From Labedella endophytica (GTDB lineage Bacteria > Actinomycetota > Actinomycetes > Actinomycetales > Microbacteriaceae): DNA of 64,000 nucleotides. The notes beneath the pieces are model-generated. The model did not search any database. It was not told the origin of the DNA and was given only the letters and a program-made list of their open reading frames with translations. This document shows, piece by piece, positions 1 through 8,369 of this stretch. The translations under genes were made by a program, and so were the position numbers. The DNA is taken from the NCBI RefSeq assembly GCF_003990045.1, contig NZ_RZGZ01000004.1:186001-250000 (forward strand). Direction: 5' to 3'. Position 1 is the stretch's first letter. Every line of letters starts with the position of its first letter.

Positions 1-51
1 GTCGAGGAAAGCCACGACGTCCTCGCCGGTGGGCTGCGTCGCGATCGCCAT
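1..51 (-). CDS. DUF1801-like protein, 5' fragment
   Basis: Only the first 17 codons lie in the window and the gene runs off the left edge. The visible start, MAIATQPTGEDVVAFLD, matches the usual opening of DUF1801 proteins (a short helix ending in a V-x-x-FL pattern), which are small cytoplasmic proteins of unknown function. The ATG at 49-51 has no strong ribosome binding site. It lies upstream of, and on the same strand as, nothing else visible. The family call rests on very little sequence. Confidence 0.45.
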   Translation of the reverse strand, partial: MAIATQPTGEDVVAFLD

Positions 52-85
52 GCCCGCCAGGCTAGTCCGGCCAGGTGCCCGCGGC

Positions 86-655
86 CTAGGAGGCCGTGGA
101 GACGAGGTTCGGCGTGAGGGCCTGGAGGCCCATCTCCGCGATCGCGAGCACCTCGGCGGTCGTGCCGCCGTCGCGGGCGCGGGCGGCCATGCCGGTGTGC
201 ACGGCCATCACGTAGGCCGCGAGCTGCTCCGCGTCGGTGCCGGGCAGGACGTCGCCCTCGGTGATGCCCTGGGTGATCCGCTCCGCGAACCGCTGGCGCA
301 GCGCCTCGCGCTGAGGGGCCATCCGGGGTTCGAGCGTGAGGAAGCAGCCCGCAGGAGTGCCCGCATCGGTGTGCGCCTCGCCCGAGCTGTAGAGCATCTG
401 CCGGATCGCTTCGAACGCGGTCGGCTCGGCGAGGGCGGCCTCTAGACCGACGGTCATCGCGTCGACGTAGCAGGCGGCGGCCGCGTGGAAGAGCTGATCC
501 TTGTCGCCGAATGCGGCGTACAGGCTCGGCGGGGTGATGCCCATCGCCTCGGTGAGCTTCGCGACCGTCGTGGCCTCGTACCCGTCGCGCCAGAACTGTT
601 CCATCGCGACGAGGATCGCGGTGTTCCGGTCGAAGGATCTGGGTCTGCCTGCCAT
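86..655 (-). CDS. TetR/AcrR family repressor
   Basis: A 189-residue TetR-type regulator. The first ~55 residues form the three-helix DNA-binding domain, with the helix-turn-helix around TTVAKLTEAMGITPPSLYAAF. The remainder is the all-helical ligand-binding half, whose TPAGCFLT segment resembles TetR proteins with a C-terminal YxAF-type domain. It is divergent from the SDR gene starting at 741, with a nested inverted repeat between them, so it most likely represses both itself and that oxidoreductase. The ligand cannot be deduced. Confidence 0.9.
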   Translation of the reverse strand: MAGRPRSFDRNTAILVAMEQFWRDGYEATTVAKLTEAMGITPPSLYAAFGDKDQLFHAAAACYVDAMTVGLEAALAEPTAFEAIRQMLYSSGEAHTDAGTPAGCFLTLEPRMAPQREALRQRFAERITQGITEGDVLPGTDAEQLAAYVMAVHTGMAARARDGGTTAEVLAIAEMGLQALTPNLVSTAS

Positions 656-673
656 GGTCCGTCCATTCTATAA

Positions 674-721
674 CGATCACTAGGAAATGTGTTACGGTCA
701 CATTTCATTACCTAGTGATCG
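674..721. promoter_or_regulatory. Nested inverted-repeat operator between TetR and SDR genes
   Basis: Perfect 11-bp arms (CGATCACTAGG at 674-684 and its complement at 711-721) enclose a second pair, AAATGTG at 685-691 and CACATTT at 699-705. The element fills the gap between divergent promoters and is the expected size for one or two TetR dimers. Assignment to the adjacent repressor is inference from position. Confidence 0.7.
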
Positions 722-740
722 CTACAGAAAGGCATCCATC

Positions 741-1445
741 ATGCAGATCAAGGACTCGGTCGTTCTCGTCACCGGCGCGAATCGCGGCATCGGAGCGGAG
801 TTCGTCCGCCAGCTCAAGGAGCGCGGCGCGGCGAAGATCTACGCGACCGCTCGCGACGCCGCCTCCATCACCGCGGACGGCGTCGAGGCCGTGGCGCTCG
901 ACGTGACGGACGAAGGCCAGGTGCGCGCGATCGCCGAGCGGGCGACCGACGTGACGATCCTCATCAACAACGCCGGAGTGTCGTTGGGTGCCGACCTCAT
1001 CGGTGGTGACATGGACACCATCCGCCGCGAGCTCGAGACGAACGCCTTCGGACCGCTCAACACCACCCGTGCCTTCGCTCCCGTGCTCGCCGCGAACGGC
1101 GGCGGCGCGATCCTCAACGTGCTCTCCGCCATCGCGTGGTTCGCGGCTCCGGGTGCGACGTCGTACGGGATGTCGAAGGCTGCCGCATTCAGCCTCACCG
1201 AGGGAACGCGCGCGCTACTCGCCCGGCAGGGGACGCAGGTCGCCGGCCTCCTTATGGCGCTCATCGACACCGACATGGCGGCTGGCATGGACGCGCCGAA
1301 GACCGCACCGGAAACCCTCGTCGCCACAGCGCTCGACGGACTCGAGGCGGGCGCGATCGAGATCCTCGGAGACGCCATGACGGTGCAGCTAAAGGCGCAC
1401 ATGCACCTCGACCCTGCCGAGCGGTACGCGATGTTCGCCGGCTGA
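741..1445 (+). CDS. SDR family oxidoreductase
   Basis: A classical short-chain dehydrogenase of 234 residues. The TGANRGIG cofactor-binding glycine motif is at residues 11-18, NNAG follows beta-4, and the catalytic Ser plus YGMSK (YxxxK) lie in the middle. The substrate loop is short. The ATG at 741 is preferred over an in-frame ATG at 687 because AGAAAGG stands just upstream and the upstream extension would run through the operator. It is divergent from a TetR repressor, a common arrangement for an inducible reductase acting on a small carbonyl or alcohol. The substrate is unknown. Confidence 0.9.
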   Translation: MQIKDSVVLVTGANRGIGAEFVRQLKERGAAKIYATARDAASITADGVEAVALDVTDEGQVRAIAERATDVTILINNAGVSLGADLIGGDMDTIRRELETNAFGPLNTTRAFAPVLAANGGGAILNVLSAIAWFAAPGATSYGMSKAAAFSLTEGTRALLARQGTQVAGLLMALIDTDMAAGMDAPKTAPETLVATALDGLEAGAIEILGDAMTVQLKAHMHLDPAERYAMFAG

Positions 1446-1457
1446 GCGGCGGGAGCC

Positions 1458-1970
1458 CTAGTGGCCGTCGGCCGCGAGGCAGCCTCCGTCCATGATGAGG
1501 CCGCCCGCCTGCACCGTGACCGCGCCGTCCAAAGAGACGGATCCCGTGACGCAGCCGCCGGAGGCGAGGGCGCCGAACGCGATGCCCGTGCCGTGGTCGG
1601 ACGTCTGGATGGATGACTCGTCCAGCCCGACGCTCGCGAGGGCGGCGATCACATCCTCCACCGAGGCGGGCGGGGCGAGGGCCTCGAGGGCGGCGCGAGC
1701 GGGCTCGACGTAGGAATCGAGATCCGCTTGCGTCGCCGGGTCGACCGGCATCTGCTCGCGGTAGCGCTCGTTCTCCGCCATCGCGGCGTCCGGGTCGTAG
1801 ACGGCGCAGTCGCGCTCTGCGTCGGGCACGTCGTCGAGACGCGGGCACGCGGCCGTCGGCGTGGGCGACGGGGTCGAGGCCGCTCCCGATTCCCCGCCGG
1901 CTGCACAGCCGCTCAGCGCGATCGTCGCGGCCACGGTGAGCGTGAGGACGAAACGACAGCGCCGGATCAT
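1458..1970 (-). CDS. Predicted lipoprotein, unknown function
   Basis: A 170-residue protein with a lipoprotein signal peptide (MIRRCRF, a hydrophobic stretch, then the LSGC lipobox) and a Ser/Thr/Pro-rich linker, so it is probably anchored on the outer face of the membrane. The remainder has no domain I recognise; it has four further cysteines that may pair. Its ATG overlaps the stop of the upstream gene (1967-2923) as ATGA, so the two are translated together. Its 3' end nearly abuts the convergent SDR gene. Confidence 0.75.
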   Translation of the reverse strand: MIRRCRFVLTLTVAATIALSGCAAGGESGAASTPSPTPTAACPRLDDVPDAERDCAVYDPDAAMAENERYREQMPVDPATQADLDSYVEPARAALEALAPPASVEDVIAALASVGLDESSIQTSDHGTGIAFGALASGGCVTGSVSLDGAVTVQAGGLIMDGGCLAADGH

Positions 1971-2923
1971 CGTTCCGCCAGCGCCTCGCGCAGCATCCAC
2001 TCCGCCTCGTCGGCATCGATCTGGTCGCGTTCGAAGAGCACGCAGATCGCGTCGACCACCGTGGCGCGGGAGCCGCGCGCGATGCCCGAATCGCGACCCA
2101 TGAGGGCGGAGCGGAGGCGGTCGGGGGCGAGCTCGGCGACGGCCGCGTCGAGAGCGTCCATCCGATCCTCGACGTCGTCGGAGAAGTCGCCGCGCGGATC
2201 GGCGGGCGCACGCGGGTCGCTCGCACGCTGCTCGCGGCGCCGGGCCGCGTGCTCGGCCGCCCGTGGGGCCCGAAGTGCGAGGGCGACGACGAGCAGTCCG
2301 GCCACGGCCTGCACCACGAGCGACGCTGTCGTGACGGGTCCGTGCGTGAGGGAATCGCCCGCAACGGCGATACGGCCGAGCGTGACGGCGGGCGCGGCGA
2401 GCATCGCGAACGCGATCACGAGGAGCAGCCCGCGCCACTCGGGGAGCTTCCGGGTCCGCCCGGCCTGGACCGCTGCGACCCGGCCCGCGGCGAGCACCGC
2501 CCCGGCGGCACCGATCGCGACGAGGACGTCGAACGTGGTGCCGGGGTTCATCGGCTGGAGGGCGAAGGCGAGAGGGACGGCGGGAGTCGCGGTCCAGAGC
2601 CGGTCGATCACCTGCTCGAGCCACGGCCGGTCGTCGACCGGTGCCAGCTCGTCGAGCCGCTCCCGCTCCCTCCGCTGTTCGTCACGCCACGCCCGCATCG
2701 CGTCGAGCGCGGTCCGCGTGGCCGGCTCCGACACCTCGTACTCGATCGCCGCGAGGAGATCTGCGGGTGTCTCGTCGTCGCGTTTCGTCGTCCGCGCGAG
2801 GGCGGTGATCGCAGAGGCCGCCGGCTCCGGCGCGGCGGTGAGCCCGCCGAGCGGTGCAGCCTCGGGCACCGCCGCGAGAACGTGCGGCCAGGTGCGGGTG
2901 GGGGCGGCGGATCGGGGACTCAC
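1967..2923 (-). CDS. Predicted membrane protein, unknown function
   Basis: A protein of about 318 residues. A charged N-terminal region with a helical R/E-rich stretch is followed by four hydrophobic segments in the middle (from the WTATPAVPLAFAL region to LVVQAVAGLLVVALAL) and an acidic, charged C-terminal tail. No family is recognised. The GTG at 2921-2923 is chosen because longer starts would run into the promoter of the divergent lipoprotein gene at 3075; no strong ribosome binding site is visible, so the start is uncertain. It is coupled by ATGA overlap to the downstream lipoprotein, suggesting a shared envelope role. Confidence 0.6.
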   Translation of the reverse strand: MSPRSAAPTRTWPHVLAAVPEAAPLGGLTAAPEPAASAITALARTTKRDDETPADLLAAIEYEVSEPATRTALDAMRAWRDEQRRERERLDELAPVDDRPWLEQVIDRLWTATPAVPLAFALQPMNPGTTFDVLVAIGAAGAVLAAGRVAAVQAGRTRKLPEWRGLLLVIAFAMLAAPAVTLGRIAVAGDSLTHGPVTTASLVVQAVAGLLVVALALRAPRAAEHAARRREQRASDPRAPADPRGDFSDDVEDRMDALDAAVAELAPDRLRSALMGRDSGIARGSRATVVDAICVLFERDQIDADEAEWMLREALAER

Positions 2924-3074
2924 ATCGTGAGCATAGGGGCGCGGCGAGGAACCGCGCGCGACCCCATTGGAGGGGATCGATCGCCGCCAACCGTCGCGCC
3001 ACTGCACCCCCAACCCGAGGGGAGTGGGCACGTCTGCCCTGGCCCCGGTCCGGTAGCCGTGCTCGAATGGCCTC

Positions 3075-3947
3075 ATGCGCCGTTCCCGTCCCGCCACCCG
3101 CCTGTCCGTGATCGCCGCCGCCGCGATGCTCATCCTCGCCGGCTGCGCGTCCGAGCCTTCCGGGTCCGAGTCGAACGCGGAGCCCGCCACCCTCAAGGAG
3201 TTGGCCGCCGCGGTGAAGGCCGAGGGCGGTCCGGCCGAGGTCTCCATCGCCGAGGAGTCCGGCGACTCGGGTATGGAGGTGAAGGTGGACCTCACCTACA
3301 GCGAGACCGCGGACGCGGACACCGTCGCGGCCCTCGTGGGCGACCTGGGTCCTCGGATCGATGCCGTGCTCGGCGACGAGCGCCCCGAGGTCACCCTCAT
3401 CGGAATTTCGCTCCAGCGCGACGCCGACGACTACTCCGGATCCGTCACCGTGACCGATGCATTCCCGGCCACGGAGATCGCGCGGGCGGTCAACCTCGCC
3501 CAGAGCTCGCCGTGCGGGACCATCAGCACCGAGGTGTCGGTGGAGAAGGAGTCGGAGCTCACGGTCCTGTGCCAGGTGGCCGGTCCGGAGGGCGTCGACG
3601 AGGCTTACGGGCCGGCCACGTCGCTGGCGCCCGATGTCGTGGACGAAGCGCACCGGTACATCAGCACGGGGGGCGTGGAGTGGAGCGTGGAGGTGCTGAC
3701 GGTGGTCGACGGCCGGGGCGCGCTGCTGCAGTCCCTCGTCACCGACGCGCTCGCCAACGGGGTCGGGCTCGTGGAGATCATCGACTCCGGGGACTCGATC
3801 GAGATCAACGGCGTGATCGACGAGGCCGCGCCGGCGCCGTGCGACGCGCTCGCCGCCCTGCTGACCGATGCGTCCGTATCGGGCACGATCGACCTCCGCT
3901 TGCCGAAGGGCAGCGGTGGCGGCGAGGGCTGCAGCGCCACCGTCTAG
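3075..3947 (+). CDS. Predicted lipoprotein, unknown function
   Basis: A 290-residue protein with an Arg-rich N-terminus, a hydrophobic core and the LAGC lipobox, so it is predicted to be exported and lipid-anchored. The mature part is acidic and appears to hold two similar halves, each mixing beta-strands with a conserved Cys (near SSPCGTIS and APCDALAA), which hints at an internal duplication. I recognise no family. It is divergent from the membrane-protein operon at 1458-2923 and is followed by a strong palindrome. Confidence 0.75.
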   Translation: MRRSRPATRLSVIAAAAMLILAGCASEPSGSESNAEPATLKELAAAVKAEGGPAEVSIAEESGDSGMEVKVDLTYSETADADTVAALVGDLGPRIDAVLGDERPEVTLIGISLQRDADDYSGSVTVTDAFPATEIARAVNLAQSSPCGTISTEVSVEKESELTVLCQVAGPEGVDEAYGPATSLAPDVVDEAHRYISTGGVEWSVEVLTVVDGRGALLQSLVTDALANGVGLVEIIDSGDSIEINGVIDEAAPAPCDALAALLTDASVSGTIDLRLPKGSGGGEGCSATV

Positions 3948-3955
3948 GGCGACCG

Positions 3956-3983
3956 CCGCTCGTTTCGCATGCGAAACGGGCGG
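3956..3983. terminator. Palindrome, probable terminator of the lipoprotein gene
   Basis: A 28-bp palindrome with a single mismatch, whose centre CGTTTCGCATGCGAAACG is perfect. It begins 8 bases after the stop codon at 3947. There is no T-tract, so it could instead be an RNA-stabilising hairpin or a protein-binding site. Confidence 0.5.
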
Positions 3984-4020
3984 ATCCGACGGAGCGCATG
4001 ATCGCGCTTGACCTGGAGCG

Positions 4021-4080
4021 CCTGTCGACGGATGCCGGGTCCCCGAGACGGAGACGCGCTTCGACAGGCTCAGCGACCGA
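4021..4080. repeat. Dispersed CTGAGC-TGTCGAAG repeat, degenerate copy
   Basis: The right arm CTTCGACAGGCTCAGCGACC is at 4059-4078, preceded by a decayed left arm starting CCTGTCGAC. The interior (GGATG-CGGGT-C and GGAGACGCG) matches the copy at 4596-4663, so this is the same element in the same orientation. The two copies bracket the acetyltransferase gene. Confidence 0.7.
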
Positions 4081-4121
4081 GCGGTCAGTAACGCGACGGT
4101 CGGGGGTGGGATCATCAAGGC

Positions 4122-4604
4122 ATGGCCGGAAAGCGGATCGAGCTCGTTCCGACGGATGCGGACTCGATGCCCGCGCTGCTGCGGTTGTTCGATGATCCGT
4201 CCTTCGACGGCTGGGGCGGACCGGCCCCGTTGACTCCCGACGTGATCGCCGCGAAGTACGCGGGCGGCCGCCTCCCCGAGGTTGAGTGCTTCATCGTGGA
4301 GGTCGACGCGTCACCCGCTGGTCTCGCGATCCTCCATGCCGACGACGATGGAGCCGGAGGGATGGACCTCATCCTGCTTCCAAGCGGGCGAGGCCACGGA
4401 GTCGGGCGCTCAGTGGTGTCGCTCCTCGCCGAGCGGGCCCGAGAGGTGCGCGGGTGGCAACGGCTGACGGTCGATCCCGATCTCGCGAACACGGAGGGCA
4501 TCGGGTTCTGGAGGAGCGTGGGATTCACACCCGTCCGTGATGAGGCCGCGTCACTGGAACGGCAGCCCTTGGTCCTGATGGACATGGTGCTCGTCGGTCC
4601 CTGA
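4122..4604 (+). CDS. GNAT family N-acetyltransferase
   Basis: A single GNAT domain of 160 residues. The N-terminal half has the usual beta1-alpha1-alpha2 pattern. The acetyl-CoA-binding region appears as LPSGRGHGVGRSVVSLL, a version of the R/Q-x-x-G-x-G/A loop. The C-terminal FWRSVGFTPV segment is the typical beta5-alpha4 motif. It probably transfers an acetyl group from acetyl-CoA to an amine; the acceptor is unknown. The gene stands alone, bracketed by two copies of a dispersed repeat, and the downstream copy overlaps its stop codon. Confidence 0.85.
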   Translation: MAGKRIELVPTDADSMPALLRLFDDPSFDGWGGPAPLTPDVIAAKYAGGRLPEVECFIVEVDASPAGLAILHADDDGAGGMDLILLPSGRGHGVGRSVVSLLAERAREVRGWQRLTVDPDLANTEGIGFWRSVGFTPVRDEAASLERQPLVLMDMVLVGP

Positions 4605-4663
4605 GCCTGTCGAAGGATGTCGGGTCTCCGGGAGGGAGACGCGCTTCGACAGGCTCAGCGACC
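4596..4663. repeat. Dispersed inverted repeat, probable bidirectional terminator
   Basis: Arms of 20 bp with one mismatch: GGTCCCTGAGCCTGTCGAAG at 4596-4615 and CTTCGACAGGCTCAGCGACC at 4644-4663. The hairpin lies between the convergent acetyltransferase and alpha-glucosidase genes and includes the stop codon of the former. Partial copies occur at 4021, 11221, 11290, 53520, 56831 and 56918. Confidence 0.75.
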
Positions 4664-4685
4664 GGGTGGTTCGACCGCGGGGTCG

Positions 4686-6365
4686 TCAGCGGACGAGGGC
4701 GGCGGGGGCGATCCAGACGGTGGACTCGCCCGGGAGGGCGCCGTCCGAGACCGGGCCGAGTGCGACGTGGTCAGCATCCGCGCCCAGGTCGAACGGGGCC
4801 GTGCCGAAGTTCGTCACGACGCGCCAGCCGTTCGGGCGGGCGAAGCTCAGCACGTCGTCACGGCCGGTCTCGGTCCACTCGAGCTGTTCGCCCGCCTGCA
4901 GCAGGCGACGGAGGCGGAGCGCCTCGCGGTACAGGGACAGCGTGGAGTCGGGATCAGCCGCCTCCACGTCCGCGGCGTACTCCGCGAACCACGCCGGCTG
5001 CGGCAGGTGCGCGTCGCCGGTGCCGAAGCCGAACGACGGGCCGGACGCGGTCCACGGGATCGGCACGCGGCAACCGTCGCGGCCGAGGCCGTCGAAGTCC
5101 GCACCGCGGAAGAACGAGGGGTCCTGGCGCTGGTCCGCGGGGATCTGCGCGACCTCGTGCAGCCCGAGCTCCTCACCCTGGTAGAGGTAGGTGCTTCCCG
5201 GCAGTCCGAGCAGCAGCAGGGTGGCGGCGCGGGCACGGCGGAGGCCCCGCTCCCGGTCCACCCAGTCGGCGGGCCCGCCGGCCTTCACCCACGCGACGCC
5301 CTGCTTCTCGGGCGAGCCCTCGAGCGCGGGCAGGCCGTAGCGGGTGGCGTGGCGGGTGACGTCGTGGTTCGACAACACCCACGTGGTCGACGATCCGGAC
5401 GACGCCGACTGCTCGAGGTTCTCCGTGATGATCGAGCGGAACTGCGTGGCGTCGAAGTCGGCGACGAGCAGGTCGAAGTTGAACGCTTGCCCGAGCCCTT
5501 CGGCGGAGGCGTAGCGCGCGCGACGCTCCGGGCTGCTCACCCAGGCCTCGGCCACGGCGGTGCGCGGCGGGTCGTACTCGTTGAAGACCTTCCGCCACTC
5601 GGCGTACACCTCGTGGACGTCGTCGCGGTCGCTGAGGGGGTGGGTGCCGTCCTGCGGCATGCCCTCGAGCTCGGCGCGGCTGGGGAGCGGCTCCGAGAGG
5701 TCCTTCGTGAGCATGTGCGCCACGTCGATGCGGAACCCGTCCACGCCCCGGTCGGACCAGAATCGCAGCGTGGTGAGGAAGTCCTCCCGCACCTCCGGGT
5801 GGTCCCAGTTGAAGTCGGGCTGCTCGGTGGCGAAGCTGTGGAGGTACCACTGGCCGTCCGCCACGCGCTCCCACGCGGGGCCGCCGAACGCGGCGCCCCA
5901 GTCGGTGGGCGGCAGCTCGCCGTTGTCGCCGGCACCCTCGCGGAAGATGTAGCGCTCGCGCGCCGCCGAACCGCGCCCGGCCTCGAGCGCCTCCTGGAAC
6001 CAGACGTGCTGGTCGGAGCTGTGGTTCGGCACGATGTCGACGATCACCTTGATGCCGCGCTCGTGGAGGGCCGCGACCATGCGGTCGAAGTCCTCGAGGG
6101 TGCCGAGACGCGGGTCGACGTTGCGGTAGTCGGCCACGTCGTAGCCGCCGTCGGCGAGGGCCGAGGGGTAGAACGGGCTCAGCCACACCGCGTCCACGCC
6201 GAGCTCGGCGAGGTAGTCGGCGCGCGAGACGATGCCCGGGATGTCGCCGAGGCCGTCGCCGTTCGCGTCCGCGAAGCTGCGCGGGTAGATCTGGTAGACC
6301 GCGGCCTGGCGCCACCAGATGGCGGGGTCGGTGCGGGGGGTCTCCGTGGCAAGTGCGTCGGTCAT
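4686..6365 (-). CDS. GH13 alpha-glucosidase
   Basis: A 559-residue glycoside hydrolase family 13 enzyme of the oligo-1,6-glucosidase/alpha-glucosidase type. It has no signal peptide, so it acts in the cytoplasm on imported alpha-glucosides. The conserved regions are present: DIVPNHSSDQH, GFRIDVAH with nucleophile Asp214, AVAEAW with acid/base Glu273, and LSNHDVTRH with Asp335. An aromatic-rich N-terminus (WWRQAAVYQIYPRSF) is typical of the family. It is the distal gene of the ABC importer operon 6517-9664, with about 150 bases between them. Expected products are glucose from maltose, isomaltose, sucrose or trehalose-like substrates; the exact linkage cannot be read. Confidence 0.93.
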   Translation of the reverse strand: MTDALATETPRTDPAIWWRQAAVYQIYPRSFADANGDGLGDIPGIVSRADYLAELGVDAVWLSPFYPSALADGGYDVADYRNVDPRLGTLEDFDRMVAALHERGIKVIVDIVPNHSSDQHVWFQEALEAGRGSAARERYIFREGAGDNGELPPTDWGAAFGGPAWERVADGQWYLHSFATEQPDFNWDHPEVREDFLTTLRFWSDRGVDGFRIDVAHMLTKDLSEPLPSRAELEGMPQDGTHPLSDRDDVHEVYAEWRKVFNEYDPPRTAVAEAWVSSPERRARYASAEGLGQAFNFDLLVADFDATQFRSIITENLEQSASSGSSTTWVLSNHDVTRHATRYGLPALEGSPEKQGVAWVKAGGPADWVDRERGLRRARAATLLLLGLPGSTYLYQGEELGLHEVAQIPADQRQDPSFFRGADFDGLGRDGCRVPIPWTASGPSFGFGTGDAHLPQPAWFAEYAADVEAADPDSTLSLYREALRLRRLLQAGEQLEWTETGRDDVLSFARPNGWRVVTNFGTAPFDLGADADHVALGPVSDGALPGESTVWIAPAALVR

Positions 6366-6516
6366 GGAGGAGGGACCCTTTCTGTCGTGCGGGAGGTCTG
6401 GAGCGGGCGGTTGGAGCGGGGGAGAGAAGAGGGAAAGCCTGGCGGGAAGCCCGGCCCCGGTCGTGGCGACGGCCGCCGCGGGAGCCGCGGCGGCCGTCGA
6501 ATCGCGGTGGTACGGG

Positions 6517-7452
6517 TCAGCCCTTGAGGGCGCCCTGGGTCACGCCCTCCATCACCCAACGCTGGGCGAAGAGGTAGGCGATGATCGCCGGGGCCATCGC
6601 CATCAGGTACGAGGCGAACGCGACGTTGTAGTCGCTCGAGAACTGCGACTGGAACAGGTTCTGCCGCACCGGGAGTGTCTGCATGTCCGCATCGGAGATG
6701 ATCAGCGACGGCATCATGAAGTCGTTCCACGCGTAGAGGAAGGCGAAGATGCCCACCGTGGCGCTCATGGGGGCGAGCAGCGGGAAGATCAGCTTCCAGA
6801 ACGTCTGCCACGTCGTCGCTCCGTCGATCCGCGCGCTCTCCTCGAGCTCGATCGGGATCGAGCGCAGGAACGCCGTGAACAGCAGCACGCTGAAGCTCAA
6901 CTGGAACATCGTCGCGAGCAGGATGACGCCGAGCGGGTTGTCGAGCCCGAACCGTCCGGTGAGCTGGATCTGCGGCAACGCCACCACGGGGAATGGGATG
7001 AACATCGCACCGAGCAGGTAGAAGAAGGAGTACCGGAAGAGCCGGTGGTCCCAGTTCCGCACGATCGCATACGAGGCGAACGACGCGAGGATGATCGTGA
7101 AGATCACCGTTCCCGCCGTCACGATGAACGACATCGCGAAGCCCACGGGGAAGCGGGTGAGCTCCCACGCCTGCACGAAACCGTCAATGCTGAACGGCGC
7201 CGGCAGCGAGAACGCGTTGCCATCCACCGCCTGGCCGCTCGTCTTGAACGCCATCGAGATGGTGACGTAGAGCGGCAGCAGCACCGTGACGGCGCACAGG
7301 ATGAGGATGACGGTGGTCGACCAGCGGCCCGACTTCCGCCCCTTCATCGGAGGCGTGCCCCCGCCCGTGGTGATGGAACGGGTGGAACCGGTGTCCGCGC
7401 CGGAGGTCGCCTTCTTGGCGGTGGTGTCCGGGTTGAGAGGAATCGTAGACAT
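6517..7452 (-). CDS. Carbohydrate ABC transporter permease (MalG type)
   Basis: A 311-residue inner-membrane permease with six predicted membrane segments and the cytoplasmic EAA loop EESARIDGATTWQTFWKLIFPLL, which docks the ATPase. The N-terminus is a long hydrophilic Gly/Thr-rich tail of about 45 residues. Its ATG shares one base with the stop of the upstream permease (TGATG). It pairs with that permease to form the channel of an alpha-glucoside importer. No ATPase gene is nearby, so a shared MsiK-like ATPase encoded elsewhere is inferred. Confidence 0.92.
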   Translation of the reverse strand: MSTIPLNPDTTAKKATSGADTGSTRSITTGGGTPPMKGRKSGRWSTTVILILCAVTVLLPLYVTISMAFKTSGQAVDGNAFSLPAPFSIDGFVQAWELTRFPVGFAMSFIVTAGTVIFTIILASFASYAIVRNWDHRLFRYSFFYLLGAMFIPFPVVALPQIQLTGRFGLDNPLGVILLATMFQLSFSVLLFTAFLRSIPIELEESARIDGATTWQTFWKLIFPLLAPMSATVGIFAFLYAWNDFMMPSLIISDADMQTLPVRQNLFQSQFSSDYNVAFASYLMAMAPAIIAYLFAQRWVMEGVTQGALKG

Positions 7453-8369
7453 CAGATGTTGCTCCTTCCGCGCGTCACCGAGAGCTGCAAGACGGCGATG
7501 ATGATCGTGATGATGAAGAACAGCGTCGCCGTCGCCATCTGGTAGGCGTAGTCGCCCGTCTGGAAGCCGCGGATGATGGTCATCGAGATGCTTCGCGTGG
7601 AGGTGCCGGGGCCACCGCCGGTGAGACCGACGATGATGTCGTAGGCGTTCAGGTAGTTCTTGAAGCCCAGGATCACGTTGATCACCACGTAGCCCGCGAC
7701 GAGCGGCAGCGTGATGCCGAACAGTTGCTGCCGACTGTTGGCGCCGTCGATGGAGGCCGCCTCGTAGACGTCACCGGGGATCGAGAGGAGCCCCGCGATG
7801 TAGATGAGGAGCGTTCCGGGGATCGACTGCCAGGCCGTGACGATCACGATGCCGAGCCACGCGAGGTCCGGGTTCGCCAGGATGCTCGTCTCGAGGAACG
7901 GGATGCCGAGTGCCCCGCCCGCTGCGGGCAACGAGTTCTGGAAGAGGAACTGGAAGACGTACGCGATGATGATGCCCGAGACGACCATGGGGATCACGAA
8001 GATCGCCCGCAGGCCCATCTTGAAGCGGATCTTCGACGTGAGTCCCACCGCGAGCATGAACGCGATGACGTTGACCACGATCACCGTGACGAGCGCGAAC
8101 CCGAAGGTGAAAAGGAAGCTCGAGAGGATCGCCGGGTCGCTGAACGCGGCGACGTAGTTCGTGAAGCCGGTGAACTCCCACTGCCCGATCCCGATGGAGT
8201 CGGTGAGGCTGAAGAAGATGCCGATGATGCCCGGGACGGTGATCGCGAGCGTGAACAGCAGCACGGCGGGGAAGAGGAAGAAGTAGTAGATCGGGTCGAT
8301 CTTCCGTCGGCTGCGCGGCGCCTTGGCGCCCGTTCCGCTGCCGGTGACGATGCTCTTCGTGGCGGTCAT
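7452..8369 (-). CDS. Carbohydrate ABC transporter permease (MalF type)
   Basis: A 305-residue permease with about six membrane segments; the first follows a basic N-terminus (RSRRKIDPIYYFFLFPAVLLF). The EAA loop is YEAASIDGANSRQQLFGITLPLV. The ATG at 8367-8369 is fixed by its TGATG overlap with the stop of the binding-protein gene. The longer in-frame extension reads through the binding protein out of frame and is rejected. It is partner to the permease at 6517-7452. Confidence 0.92.
   Translation of the reverse strand: MTATKSIVTGSGTGAKAPRSRRKIDPIYYFFLFPAVLLFTLAITVPGIIGIFFSLTDSIGIGQWEFTGFTNYVAAFSDPAILSSFLFTFGFALVTVIVVNVIAFMLAVGLTSKIRFKMGLRAIFVIPMVVSGIIIAYVFQFLFQNSLPAAGGALGIPFLETSILANPDLAWLGIVIVTAWQSIPGTLLIYIAGLLSIPGDVYEAASIDGANSRQQLFGITLPLVAGYVVINVILGFKNYLNAYDIIVGLTGGGPGTSTRSISMTIIRGFQTGDYAYQMATATLFFIITIIIAVLQLSVTRGRSNI

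Noticed and set aside
2249-4195. Very long Arg/Gly-rich open frame on the plus strand
   Set aside because: It runs antisense to a membrane protein gene and out of frame through a lipoprotein gene; its composition is that of a G+C-rich shadow frame.
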